DNA from: Chionoecetes opilio
Lineage: Eukaryota; Arthropoda; Malacostraca; Decapoda; Majidae
Direction of reading: 5' to 3'
Assembly: GCA_016584305.1 (NCBI GenBank)
Contig: JACEEZ010020543.1
Coordinates: forward strand, 37,501-101,500
DNA length: 64,000 nt
Translations under genes and position numbers: made by a program
In this document: positions 1 through 10,189 of the stretch, one piece after another
Position numbering within the stretch: position 1 is the stretch's first letter
Layout of the letters: every line of letters begins with the position of its first letter
Notes under the pieces: model-generated
Told to the model about the DNA's origin: nothing
What the model saw: the letters and a program-made list of their open reading frames with translations, nothing else
Database searches by the model: none

Positions 1-239
1 TAAACCCTTATTTTCCCAGACTATTAGGGGGGAGCACTGGTCCGGGAACCTCAAAAGTCCAGGAATCGCAACAGTCCGAGGCCAATACCCACCCCCAGAC
101 GTTTCTCCTACTCTGTCCGGCAACCGCCAATATCAACTACCCCGCCGCGTACTTTTATGACACTTTGTTGTTGTTGTTTGTTGTTGTTATTTTTAGGGCT
201 GCAAGTATCCCTTGGGGAACACTATGAGCCCTGGTGATG
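1..239. repeat. Unclassified dispersed repeat (copy 1), ending in a TTG-rich tract
   Basis: Bases 1-160 match 54340-54510 in the same orientation: both contain TAGGGGGGAGCACTGGTC and later CAATATCAACTACCCCGCCG. The second copy has a long A-run inserted where this one has unique sequence. A (TTG)n-like tract follows at about 166-195. No coding signal is visible. The ends and class of the repeat cannot be determined. Confidence 0.5.
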
Positions 240-247
240 TCCTAAGA

Positions 248-648
248 CAGGGGTCCCCAACCCGCGGCCCGCGAGGCCATTCCGTGCGGCCCGCCAGATC
301 ATTTCCTTTTGGTCATCGGTGCGGCCCTCCATCATTCCAAACATGTGATGAAACATCTTTTTTCTCAAGAGCGTGTTTTAGGATAGGTTAAGTTATGGTT
401 AGGTTAGGTTAGGTTAGGTTAGGTTAATTGGTTAGTTAAGGTTAGGAGGTTAGGTTAAGTATATTTTTATACGAGTTTAGTCTTCTTATCTTAGTCTTCT
501 TTTCTCTTTGCAGAGGGCTTCCCTTTCTAATTCTTTGAAATTTTTTGTTCTGTATATGTGGTTTACAGAGGATTTTTATTGGTGCGGCCCTCGGGCCTCT
601 CGGACTTGTCGATGAGGCCCGTGGTACTCTGCGAGTTGGGAACCCCTG
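248..648. mobile_element. hAT-like MITE, 401 bp, 8-bp TSD
   Basis: The element starts CAGGGGTCCCCAACCCGCGG and ends with the inverted GTTGGGAACCCCTG. It is flanked by TCCTAAGA (240-247) and TCCTAAGG (649-656), an 8-bp duplication with one mismatch, as expected for hAT. The CAGGGGTC terminus is typical of Charlie-type hAT elements. It has no transposase and is non-autonomous. A run of arthropod telomere-type repeats lies inside. Confidence 0.8.
397..426 (+). repeat. Interstitial telomere-type repeat (GGTTA)6
   Basis: Six perfect GGTTA units (TTAGG in another register) are followed by degenerate units to about 460. TTAGG is the ancestral arthropod telomeric repeat. The run is inside the hAT MITE at 248-648, so it travels with a transposon and need not mark an old chromosome end. 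A shorter degenerate run is at about 59225-59262. Confidence 0.75.
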
Positions 649-1378
649 TCCTAAGGTGTTATCACAGGCGCGGTAGTTGATTTGTCTTCCTCAGGAAGGC
701 ATTTGTCACCTGAGAAGCATATAAACAAGATCACAGGAAATACATATCAGTTGCTGAGGAATATAAGAATGGCATTCAAATATCTGGATGAAGAGATGAT
801 TAAGAAATTGATAACATCTTTGATTCGACCTAGGTTGGAATATGCGGCAGTGATTTGGTCACCACATAAAAAGAAGGATATAAGGAAGATTGAGAGAATA
901 CAAAGAGCAGCCACAAAAAAGGCTCCAAGCCTGAGAGATTTAACTTATGAGGAAAGACTTTCAAGACTAAAACTCCCAACTCTTGAGAAAAGAAGAGAAA
1001 GGGGAGATTTTATAGCAGTGTATAGAGCATCAATGGGTCTGGAAAAAATTGATAGAGATCTGTTTGTGTGGGACGATAGGAGTGCAAGAGGAAATGAGAA
1101 GAAATTGAAAAGGACAACATGCAAGAGGGACAAAAAAAAGTACAGCTTCCCTGTATAGAAGCATAGAAGCCTGGAACAACCTTGATGCAAAAGTGATTAA
1201 TGCAAGAAGTATTCAGGACTTCAAAGGCAAGCTGGATAATAGTAGATTTGGAAACAGGAAGTTTCGACGGAATGCACTTTCGACGGTAAAAAATGGAAGT
1301 TTCGACGGTACCGTCGAACTCCGTCGAAACTTCCAATATGTCTATACGTATGTCTATCCTAGAGTATCCTACCCTAAC

Positions 1379-1461
1379 GTGGTAACACCACGTTATAAGG
1401 GTGTTATACCTTATTCACGTGGTAACACCATGAATATATTATATTCACGTGGTAACACCAC
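1379..1461. repeat. Three GTGGTAACACCA palindromic units
   Basis: The units start near 1379, 1419 and 1449. The first and third are followed by CGTTATAAGG, and the second is truncated to CCATG. GTGGTAACACCAC is a perfect odd palindrome able to form a small hairpin. The block is internal to the TIR element at 1253-2041. Confidence 0.7.
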
Positions 1462-1620
1462 GTTATAAGGGGGGGGGTTATCGCCCCCCCCCTTCTCTCT
1501 CCCTCTCTATTTTATTTCCTCCTCATCTTCCACTTCTCTTTTTTCCTATCGCAGTAACATGACCTTATCTCCCGCCGACCCCCCTCCCCGCTCTCTCTCC
1601 TGCCCTTGCCCTCCATTAAT

Positions 1621-1728
<108 letters not shown>

Positions 1729-2229
1729 CGATTATCTCTCGTCCGATTATAATTATCAGAGCTGCGTTAATAACGATAAGTGAAATTGCGCATCATGAAA
1801 GGTCAAAAAATTATTATGAAAGGAATTTTAAATCAGACTGAACACCCTCGGTCATTATCCTTAAGTTCCTATGTATATAATACGTATACATGTCAGTCAA
1901 TTCCATTTGTAAGTGTCGTATATTATGAAGGGAATGAATGAGAGGGTTCGACGGCAATGACTTGGAAGGTTCGATGATGCACCATGTTGGAGGTTTCGAC
2001 GGTGTCGTCGAAAACGCATTCCGTCGAACCTTCCTGTCACCGATTTGGAGACGGGACAGTACGAGCATAGCTCTTTTCCTGTATGTTACAACTAGGTAAA
2101 CAACTAGGTAAATACATGTGATGCGGATGACAGCGTGTTGCCGTGAGGGGTCGACGCCAGCTGCCGCCAGCAGGGTAGGCAGGTCAAAGGTGGTGATGTT
2201 CAGGGCGAGGAGTTGAGAGTGTAGGACTA

Positions 2230-3175
2230 CACGGTGGGAGTGGAAGCGTGGACACTACGTAGAGGAGAGGAGGAGGAGAGGAGCTTGAGCTTGAGTTGGG
2301 AGTCACCCAGCAGATGCTGTCGGTGAAGCCTTTAGTCCGGCGTTCTCCCACACATGTACGTATTCTGTCCTATGAACGATACTTGATCTTGATCTTGATA
2401 TTACAGTTGGCGTATTCTTCATAGGCCAGGCCTTTGAACCGGTGTTGCATAAAATAAGTATCACTTCGAAATAATTAGCACCTGACCTCACACCCCCGCC
2501 GATCCTTACTTATTTGCCACAAAATACTCCTTTGTAAGTGATTAACCAGGACGTGTGTGGTACTGTGGTTGCTGGAGGTACTGGAGGAGACAGGAGAGAA
2601 GAGAGGAAGTCATTGGAGGTACCGTAGAGAAGGGAGGAAAGCATTAGTGTAGTGATTAGTTAGTAAGAGCAAGGCATTGAGTGATCTAGCTCTGTACACG
2701 TTTTATGTCTATGTTAGTGTGCTTTTATGTATGACAAGGCAGGTGAAGGGATTATCTTGTTAAAAACTTCCATCTCTGTCTCCTTCGATTCGTCGTCTTC
2801 TTGTGACCTTTGACGCTTAGTATCGCTTCATAGGTTTTCTTCAAACTTCATCTCCTTTGTTAACAGATTTGTCAACTCTTCCCTTGTCTATTTCACCTGG
2901 GATACTAAAACATTTTCATTTGTTTTGGTCTGAGTGAGTGAGGGCGTCAGCTGATGGTTGTGTGACAGTGTTATACGGCAATAACACTGTCACAATGCCT
3001 TCCTCTCTTCTCTCCTGTCTCCTCCAGTACCTCCAGAAACCACAGTACCACACACGTCATGGTTAATCACTTATAAAGGAGTATTTTGTGGTAAATAAGT
3101 AAGGAACAGCGGGGGTGTAAGGTTTAAAGGTGCTACTTATTTCGAGGTGTTACCTATCTTATTTAATTATCCTTG
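2230..3175. mobile_element. Foldback-type element with long inverted arms (copy 1)
   Basis: The arm at about 2480-2620 (CACCCCCGCCGATCCTTACT, then AAAATACTCCTTTGTAAGTG) is repeated in inverted orientation at about 3000-3130. A smaller internal palindrome, GACAGTGTTATACGGCAATA and its complement, sits near 2970. The segment 2230-2440 is shared with other copies of the composite at 31320-31480, 49650-49750 and 63100-63190. No transposase is visible. It abuts a SINE at 3200. Confidence 0.7.
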
Positions 3176-3199
3176 ATGAGGGCTGTAAAATCCACTTAA

Positions 3200-3466
3200 A
3201 ATCTTTCTCTGCACCGTCGAGTGGCCTAAGAACACCCACACGCTGCTCATTAACTCTACCTTCGATTGCCAGGGCATCAGAGGACACAGGGGGTGGCATG
3301 AGCCTCTAATCACAGGCGTCACTATAGAAATTATGTCTGCGCCACCACGGGCGAGGGCTAACCATCACAGCCCTCAAGTGAACCTCCAGGGCCTACCATC
3401 CCACCCGTGGAGCTCACGGCCTAACGGGGCTGTAGGCACACACACAAAAACAAAAAAAACAAAAAA
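3200..3466 (+). repeat. tRNA-derived SINE body (copy S1)
   Basis: It contains TGCACCGTCGAGTGGCCTAA, GGGTGGCATGAGCCTCTAAT and CTAACGGGGCTGTAGGCACA, followed by an ACAC/AAAC tail. The same unit recurs at 16505, 17833, 29860, 48284, 50105 and 62405. The copy at 48284 retains a tRNA-like head with A and B boxes, which defines the family as tRNA-derived. This copy lacks the head. Confidence 0.85.
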
Positions 3467-3593
3467 CGTGGACGAAGCAACGCGAAACTCGGGGATATAA
3501 TGTGCGAAAGTCGGGATGGTAAGAATTTAGGACTCAGCACGAAACTCGAGGATCGCGAAACTTGCATAGTGTGAAACTCGGGAGGGTACTGTA
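3464..3593 (-). mobile_element. GAGTTTCGCG element, single arm (left arm in reverse)
   Basis: The arm runs from ACGAAGCAACGCGAAACTCG to GAAACTCGGGAGGGTACTG and is followed by TA. It is the reverse complement of the left arm of the complete copies at 8032, 16311, 26319 and 62289. The partner arm is not in the window, so it may be upstream of base 1 or lost. Confidence 0.85.
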
Positions 3594-3599
3594 GAGTGC

Positions 3600-4606
3600 T
3601 GAACAGTCAATCAATCATTGGGGGCATACGCCGGGGGGCGCGTCGCCTCGCCCACCCTACGACGCCACTCCCGGGGGTCACCACGCGCGAGTTCCCATGC
3701 AGGCTCCTTTCCCATACCAAGCAGCTCTCGACAAGAAACATCAACTTGCCCCAGCCACGAGCCTTGTGGGCGCCCCCTTGGCCTCCTCCATGCCGGATTG
3801 TCTCTTACAGATACAACCCGATGGGAAGGATCGGTTTCAGGGTAGCGTGCCACATGCCCATATAGCCGAAGTTGGCGCTGACGGACTATGCAGGTAATAG
3901 GCCTCGATACAGTCTCACGGTGCAATCGCTGATTTGACACATAATCATCCCAGCGATACCCCATGATTCTGCGAAGACACTTATTACCAAAGGCATTGAT
4001 TCGTCTCTTCAAGTCACTATTTAGTGTCCATGTCTCACAACCATAGAGTAAGACAGGGATCACAAGCGACTTGAAGATCCGGATCTTTGACCTCCTGCAC
4101 AGGTACCGACAACGCCAAATACTCCCGCTGAGCGAGTCCATAACACCGTGGGCTATGCCAATCCGCCGTAAGACTTCTTGAGGGGACCCGCCGTCATTAT
4201 GGACTGCGCTACCAAGGTATGTAAAACTTTCCAAGATCTCAATGTCCTCGCCACATGCATGAACAGACTGTACTGCTTCATCTAGTAAGTCTCCAAATAC
4301 CTGGACCTTGGTCTTGAGCCAGGAGACCTCAAGTCCCAAAGGCTTTGCCTCCTCGTGCAGCGCCTCGAGAGCCATCACCAGGACCTCCAGCGACTCAGCA
4401 AAGATTACTGCATCATCGGCAAAAACAAGATCAATGATCTTGGTGTTGCCGACGGATGCTCCACAATCACTTTGATCTACAACCTTGTCCAATACCCAGT
4501 CCATACAAGCGTTGAAAAGTGATGGGGCAAGGACGCACCCTTGCCTCACTGAACAGTGAAGGTAACCACTGCTGAACAGTGCGATTGTACATTTAGATGC
4601 TCTCAA
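3600..4606 (-). pseudogene. RTE-type LINE fragment, reverse transcriptase C-terminal half (copy R1)
   Basis: A 331-codon open frame (3611-4606) encodes the RT core from VRQGCVLAPSLF through the catalytic FADDA box to the C-terminal motifs LLYGCETW, CLRRIMGYRWDDY and LYGHVARYP, which are typical of the RTE clade. The endonuclease and the N-terminal half of RT are missing, so the copy is 5'-truncated. The first 15 or so codons are flanking sequence. Related copies are at 13634-15510 and 21885-23975, also on the minus strand. The frame is open but cannot be functional. Confidence 0.85.
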
Positions 4607-4688
4607 CTGATTTTACTTTCTCTGACCAAACTTTACTAGTTTTTTAATCCTCATTCAAAGTGGTCTTTTCCAATAATGCGGCGCTTAG

Positions 4689-4837
4689 CCAAACATGGTA
4701 GATGCAGTTAGTGGGAAAGTAACCCAGAGTCTTTTTACTGAGGAGGATTTCTTACATACACTAAACATTGGTCAAGATGAATTCAATTTGCAACTCTTGT
4801 TCAGACAGGATGCTATTCAGCACTACTATCCGGTCTT
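4689..4837 (+). CDS. TBC1D32: TBC1D32 exon a (partial CDS)
   Basis: This 149-bp open stretch lies between CGCTTAG (acceptor, 4681-4688) and CTTGTAAGC (donor GT at 4838). An in-frame TAG immediately upstream (4686-4688) marks the exon edge. It encodes 49 codons plus two bases; recognisable pieces are QSLFTEEDFLHTLNIGQDEF and LLFRQDAIQHYYPV. The two overhanging bases TT join the first G of exon b to give Leu, so the reading continues as YYPV-L-YGSELQ. The peptide is complex and non-repetitive, unlike the surrounding LINE debris. Assignment to TBC1D32 depends on the phase match and on the later exons, so it is weaker than for exons c and d. An alternative acceptor at GATGCAG (4707) is possible. 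Confidence 0.62.
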
Positions 4838-5830
4838 GTAAGCAACGCTTACCATGGATGTTATTGTAGTGCATGTCCCCTTTAAGTCATCAGAGATTTT
4901 TGAGACTTTTCGGGTGGAACCTTTTAAAATTTTCTGTTAATCAGACATTTATAACACAGGACTTACTATCATCTCTAGTTTTAGTGGCTGACGATCTGTC
5001 TCTATGCATCTGGCCGACTAGGGAATCTATTTACCGCCTCACTATTTGCCTTCCTTCCTATTTATTACAGGTGGCATATGAGAATTTGACATTTTTAAAG
5101 GTAGTCCAGCTGACGCATTGAATCAGTTTGGGTATCAATATTTTCCTTTATGAGCGAACATCATGTGACCGTCGTTTGCCTTAGGGAACTTCCAATCAAC
5201 GGGTTTCTGGTCACTATGTAAGTGTTGGTTTTTGTTATGCTTTCAGGAAGCTTTTACAAGAAACTTCTCCACTCGATTGTTGCCGCTCAAATCTCTTCAA
5301 AGTTTGACATTCTCTAGAATATCTTTTGTTACTAATACCTTCTCTGAGATCAAGTTTTCTGACGAGTCGCAGTTTGCCGCGTCTCTGGAGAACGCCTCTC
5401 CTGATTACCTAAACCCCATTGTTTTCTATCCCAGTGTACTATAGCTCCTTTGTTGTTGTGTCAAGCGAGCTATCACGTTGGGCAAGTATCTTTTACGTGG
5501 AAAAGCTCAATCTTCACAGGTCTGACAGGTATTACACATTTTTGTAACATGGTTAGGTACATTTTCTTATGCCGCGTGGGCGCGCCAGGTGCGTGACCGA
5601 GCGATGTTAAGGCATATGTATGAGTGTGATAGGTATGGGCGTGGTACATTGTATTGCCGGCCCCAGTTACGGCTGGGTCAGCAATTTGAGAAGCCGGCAG
5701 ATTTGGAGAGAGGTCAATTAATTAGCTTATTTTCATCTCTTATAAATAAATGGTAACATAATGGATATTTATATAGAGTAGTTATATTATCAGTTTATTC
5801 TATGGTAGAAACATTACTTGCTTCTTCCTA
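4838..5830 (+). other. Intron sequence without recognised features
   Basis: No TIR, LINE, SINE or convincing coding potential is seen. The short open frames at 4873-5121 and 5232-5444 show no domain and no splice context. A near-terminal stretch, GGTATGGGCGTGGTACATTG (about 5632), is unclassified. Confidence 0.5.
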
Positions 5831-7264
5831 CAGTGGCCACCAAATGTTGTGGCGGTCGGACTTCCTGATGCCGTCAGTGACACGCTCACTCAAAATCCAA
5901 CAAAATATTCGTAAAACATTAAAAATCAAGAAACTGTAACTTACCGGTATCCTAGTACTTGATTGCATTCCCTTTCCTCTTTATAACATCCTGCAGTCTG
6001 TTAGGTAAAGAGTCTGCAAGTTTTTGAAGAAGCTCCTTTGGTAGTTCCTCCCACAATTTTAACAGTGCAGCTTTTAACTTCGCCACTGAACTAGTATCCA
6101 CTTCTTGAAGCTTCCTTTTCATTATGGACCAAAGATTTTCTATTGGGTTCAAGTCAGGACTATTAGGAGGCCAGTCAAAGCAATCGATAGCACACATATC
6201 CAACCATTCCTTGACAACGTTTGCCCGGTGACAAGGGGCACCGTCCTGCATAAAAGTTTCTGCCCTACACTTGTCATAGCAGGTTTCAAGATTGTCATGC
6301 AGGATGTCCAAATATCGCTCACTGTTCACAGTAACACCTTTTTCAAGAAATACGAGGTTACCCACTCCATAATATGAAAAGCAAGCCCACACCATGAGAG
6401 AATCTGGGTGTCTTACTCTCTCCACGGTGTACCTAGGGTCGTGTCGGTTTGAATTCTTGGGCCGCCTCACTTTTGCAAAGTTAGTTCCTGTCACTGTAAA
6501 GACACTTTCATCCGACCATAATATGCGTCGAACTTTCTCTAGTGGCCAGTCTTTGTGTTCTTTAGCAAAAGTGAGTCGCTTTATCTTGTGACGAGGAGTT
6601 AGGAGTGGCTTTACAGCGGCAGATCTTGAAAAGAGTCCGAGATCACGTAACACATAACGCTGCACACTTCTCACTGACACATTACCCAGTAAGGCAGGAT
6701 TGTTTTCCTTCACTTCACGTGCTGTGCTTGTTGGTTTGACATTCAGCTGGCTTTTTATAACATGTAAAGTCTTTGAGGCACATTTCCTTGGCCGTCCAGT
6801 CTTCGCTAAGTGTGTAGGCGTCTCTCCATCCAAGGCATCACGACAACGTTTTAACCACCGCTCAACTGTCCTTTTTGCAATTCCTGTCTGTTCTACGATA
6901 GCTTTTGCACCAAACCCAGCCCTATGCAAGGCACATATGGAGCTTATAGTATCCTGGGATATAATGCGCCGAGGAGCCATAACGCAATAAACGATTGCAC
7001 AGTTTGAAAATATCCTCGTAACTAATGACGAAAGAAGTGAAACAGTGCGTGCACTCTCACTGTCCTCCTAGACTGCACTGACTTGCTTAAATTTAACGGT
7101 CATACCCCTGCGGTGTTGCTAAGTGTCAGTGTCTTGTTGCCATGTCATCAATTTTTTAATCCCGCTTGCTCGAGTTGCGTGAAAAACATTTGAAAGGTTA
7201 TTAATTTGGCGGCCGGTGCATCATGCCGACCCGCGCACACCGCCACAACATTTGGCGGCCACTG
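5831..7264 (-). mobile_element. Complete Tc1-like transposon (1434 bp) with intact transposase
   Basis: The left end CAGTGGCCACCAAATGTTGT and the right end, whose complement is CAGTGGCCGCCAAATGTTGT, are near-perfect inverted repeats of about 26 bp (one mismatch in GGCC[A/G]CC). Each is flanked by TA (5829-5830, 7265-7266), the Tc1/mariner target. The only gene, 5952-6980, reads leftward and is uninterrupted. Length, TIRs, TSD and ORF are all intact, which suggests recent insertion and possible activity. It lies in the first visible TBC1D32 intron, antisense to the gene. Confidence 0.93.
5952..6980 (-). CDS. Tc1-family DD34E transposase, 342 aa, intact
   Basis: Excises and reinserts the element in the nucleus at TA dinucleotides. 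Residues 1-110 hold two helix-turn-helix DNA-binding segments (first around IVEQTGIAKRTVERWLKRC, 29-46), with a GRPRK AT-hook-like motif at 62-66 between them. The catalytic triad is D157 (LWSDESVF), D246 (FMQDGAPCHRA) and E281 (SPDLNPIEN). The spacing between the second D and E is 34 residues, the Tc1 signature. The length, about 340 aa, is the family norm. The start is the first Met, and the protein ends with a stop just inside the left TIR region. No frameshift or missing catalytic residue is visible. Other Tc1 debris is at 56479-57895. Confidence 0.95.
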   Translation of the reverse strand: MAPRRIISQDTISSICALHRAGFGAKAIVEQTGIAKRTVERWLKRCRDALDGETPTHLAKTGRPRKCASKTLHVIKSQLNVKPTSTAREVKENNPALLGNVSVRSVQRYVLRDLGLFSRSAAVKPLLTPRHKIKRLTFAKEHKDWPLEKVRRILWSDESVFTVTGTNFAKVRRPKNSNRHDPRYTVERVRHPDSLMVWACFSYYGVGNLVFLEKGVTVNSERYLDILHDNLETCYDKCRAETFMQDGAPCHRANVVKEWLDMCAIDCFDWPPNSPDLNPIENLWSIMKRKLQEVDTSSVAKLKAALLKLWEELPKELLQKLADSLPNRLQDVIKRKGNAIKY

Positions 7265-7407
7265 TATATGTTTAGTAGTGGAGCAGATGTATATGTGTGA
7301 TAGATAAACGAGTAGTCGACACCTGCATGGGAGAAGCAGCGCCGGTGACTACAGATGGGAGAGGAGCGATAGCCTTTGCCATGGAGGTAAAGGATGTTGT
7401 TTAAGGG

Positions 7408-7607
7408 ACTCCTGCCCATTTCGTTATTTGTGTATATTGTAGATTTACATAATTATACTACCTCAAGAACCATGGCGTCTCTCAGAGTGCTTATAACCAT
7501 TGTAAGGGTAAGACGGAGGTAACAGGTACTCCTGTACATTTCGTCAAAGTGTATATATTGTAGATTTACATAATTATATTACCTCAATTACCCTGGCGTC
7601 TCTCTAC
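7408..7607 (+). repeat. Direct repeat, two units of about 78 bp
   Basis: ACTCCTGCCCATTTCG (7408) and ACTCCTGTACATTTCG (7528) each lead into TGTAGATTTACATAATTATA, TACCTCAA and TGGCGTCTCTC. The two units diverge by several substitutions. Function and class are unknown. Confidence 0.75.
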
Positions 7608-7904
7608 ATCCTCACGAAACCACTTATTAACATTCTAGCGTATACAAGTGATTGAAACGTGTGTTACTGGACATTACTCATCTCCGGCATTTTCGGTGAG
7701 TTACCTATGTGAGTAGAATTACTCGCGAAAAGGAAAAACCAGAACACAAGGATAAGGCCGGAGAACGTTCAGACTGCCCTAGAAATATAACTTAGGTTTT
7801 TGCTTTTTGGTAATGATTTATTTCCAGCCAAAATTTGGGCATTAGATTGATTAAAACATGTTACTCCCCTCAACACCCTTTCCGGCCAACCTTACCTGCC
7901 TACA

Positions 7905-7990
7905 ACCCGTCACGGGGGCTCGGTTGGTAGAGCTGCGGGCTCGCATGTAGCGTCCCTGCATTTGGTCAGCGGTTCGAGCCCACCAAGTTC
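7905..7990 (+). repeat. tRNA-like SINE head
   Basis: CTCGGTTGGTAGAGCTGCGG resembles an A box, and CAGCGGTTCGAGCCC about 35 bp later resembles a B box. The flanking stems do not form a clean cloverleaf and there is no CCA-proximal discriminator context, so this is read as a tRNA-derived SINE and not a functional tRNA gene. Confidence 0.6.
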
Positions 7991-8280
7991 GTCCTGGCGT
8001 TGTGGCGCTTTGTATAGTCAATAACCTTGTATAGTACCCTCCCGAGTTTCACGCTATGCGAGTTTCGCGATCCTCGAGGTTCGCGCTGAGTCCTAAATTC
8101 TTACCATCCCGACTTTCGTGCATTATATCCCCGAGTTTCGCGCTGCTTTGTGCACGTTTTTTTTTTTTTTTTTTTTTTTTTTTGTGTGTTTTTAAAGGTT
8201 TATTAACTCAATACAGACGTGTAGACGTAGACGTAGATGTAGACGTACAGACGTATTAACTCTCATACACGATCGATGTG

Positions 8281-10050
8281 ACACAGGAAAGAGAGGGGTG
8301 AGTCGAATGCATATACTTGGACCTAAAGAAGGCATTTGACAAGGTATCTCATAAGAGACTGCTCTGGAAGCTAGAACATGTAGGAGGATTGAAGGGTGGT
8401 TTGCTGAAGTGGATGGAAGACTTTTTGAGCAACAGAGAGATGAGAACAGTAATAAAAGATCAGAAGTCAGAATGGTGCAGTGTGATAAGTGGAGTTCCTC
8501 AAGGATCAGTATTGGCCCCAGTGATGTTCTTGGTCTATGTAAATGATATGACAGAGGGAGTGAACAGTTATATGAGTTTATTCGCTGATGATGCTAAATT
8601 ACTAAGAAAAGTAGAAAGTAAAGAGGACTGTGAGGATCTACAAAAGGATCTAGATAAGATTTTCAGATGGAGTCAACTATGGGAAATGGAGTTTAATGCT
8701 AAAAAGTGTAAAGTGATGGAAGTCGGCAGTAGCAAAAAGAGACAGAGAGGAAAGTATTCGATGGGAAATTAATGGATAATAAAAACAAAGGTCAAAAAAA
8801 GATCTGGGAGTATGGATTACGGACAATTTGTCACCTGAGAAGCATATAAACAAGATCACAGGAGATACATATCAGTTGATGAGGAATATAAGAATGGCAT
8901 TCAAATATCTGGATGAAGAGATGATTAAAGGCCTGTCCACACTAGGGGTCATGCGGCTGGCGGTGAGGCTGGTGGATGTGTTGAAATACGACCTGCGCGT
9001 CCAGACTGTGCCTCACCGCCATGGCAGGGAGGCGACGCTCCGTCACAAGATTGATTGATGTTCATTTCAATTTTTGACCACCTAAATATTTTTGCATTGA
9101 GACATATCATATACCGTCAGAATCGGAAAAGTGTGTTGCTTCCGAGACAGTAAATAAACATGCAATGCAAGCAAAATTAAATGAATAACAAGGAGTTGAA
9201 TAAAAAAAGGTGAGAGAGGAAATTTTTTCTATGCACTATTTCGCTTTGGTATCATTATCTTATTCTTGCTATAGTATACTGTAATTTATTTATATTCATG
9301 ACACGCAGTAATGTCTCGTGAAGATGATGGTATGTTCAGTCTTCCTAAATATCATCTTATTCATCTGGTAGTTTGATAATACCATCACTGGGGCAGCACT
9401 GGGGAACTACAACACGTCCCTCGAATCAGGAAGGGTTGGATTCACTCCGCACAACGCGCGCGGTGTTGAAAACCTCGATTTTCAACTCCGCCAGCCTCAC
9501 CGCCAGCCTCATGAGCCCTAGTCTGGACGGGCCTTAAGAAATTGATAACATCTTTGATTCGACCAAGGTTAGAATATGCGGCAGTGATTTGGTCACCACA
9601 TAAAAAGAAGGATATAAGGAAGATTGAGAGAATACAAAGAGCAGCCACAAATATGGCTCCAAGCCTGAGAGATCTAACATATGAGGAAAGACTTTCAAGA
9701 CTAAAACTCCCAACTCTTGAGAAAAGAAGAGAAAGGGGAGATTTTATAGCAGTGTATAGAGCATCAATGGGTCTGGAAAAAATTGATAGAGATCTGTTTG
9801 TGTGGGACGATAGAAGTGCAAGAGGTCATGAGAAGAAATTGAAAAGGACAACATGCAAGAGGGACATAAAAAAATACAGCTTCCCGTATAGAAGCATAGA
9901 AGCCTGGAATAACCTTGATGCAAAAGTGATTAATGCAAGAAGTATTCAGGACTTCAAAGGCAAGCTGGGTAATAGTAGATTTGGAGTTGGGACAGTACGA
10001 GCATAGCTCTTTTCCTGTATGTTACAACTAGGTAAATACAACTAGGTAAA
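8281..10050 (+). pseudogene. L2/CR1-type LINE fragment (copy B), split by a TTAA element
   Basis: Bases 8281-8928 encode RT from DLKKAFDKV through GVPQGSVLAP and FADDAKLL. Bases 9538-9990 resume with the C-terminal IRPRLEYAAVIWSPHKKKDI region, ending in the AACTAGGTAAATAC tail at 10025-10050. The copy is dead: GAA is changed to TAA near 8769, an A is added near 8793, and 605 bp are inserted at 8929-9533. Confidence 0.88.
8929..9533. mobile_element. TTAA-flanked MITE (piggyBac-like target), 605 bp
   Basis: TTAA at 8925-8928 and 9534-9537 duplicates a single TTAA present in uninterrupted LINE copies (GATGATTAAGAAATTG). The ends are inverted: GGCCTGTCCACACTAGGG on the left, against the complement of CCCTAGTCTGGACGGGCC on the right. 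The match extends for about 43 bp through GGCTGGCGGTGAGGCTGG. No transposase remains. Confidence 0.82.
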
Positions 10051-10057
10051 TACACAC

Positions 10058-10090
<33 letters not shown>

Positions 10091-10189
10091 GCACCGGTCT
10101 AAATAAGCATTTTTACAGTGTTTTCAATACCCGAGTTTCGCGCTATGCTTCCGGAAGAAAGCAAGCGCGAAACTCGGGAGGGTACTGTA

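Larger units (their letters stand above)
8032..10187. mobile_element. GAGTTTCGCG element, complete copy with LINE cargo
   Basis: The left arm (8032-8157) begins TAGTACCCTCCCGAGTTTCA and contains CGAGTTTCGCG phrases. The right arm (10082-10187) contains CTAAATAAGCATTTTTACAG and ends GAAACTCGGGAGGGTACTG. TA flanks both sides. The middle is a T-run (8158-8183), an L2/CR1-type LINE fragment (8281-10050) and an A-run (about 10060-10089). No transposase is recognisable. Confidence 0.8.

Noticed and set aside
7905..7990. Functional tRNA gene
   Set aside because: A- and B-box-like segments are present but the acceptor and anticodon stems do not pair cleanly; better explained as a SINE head.
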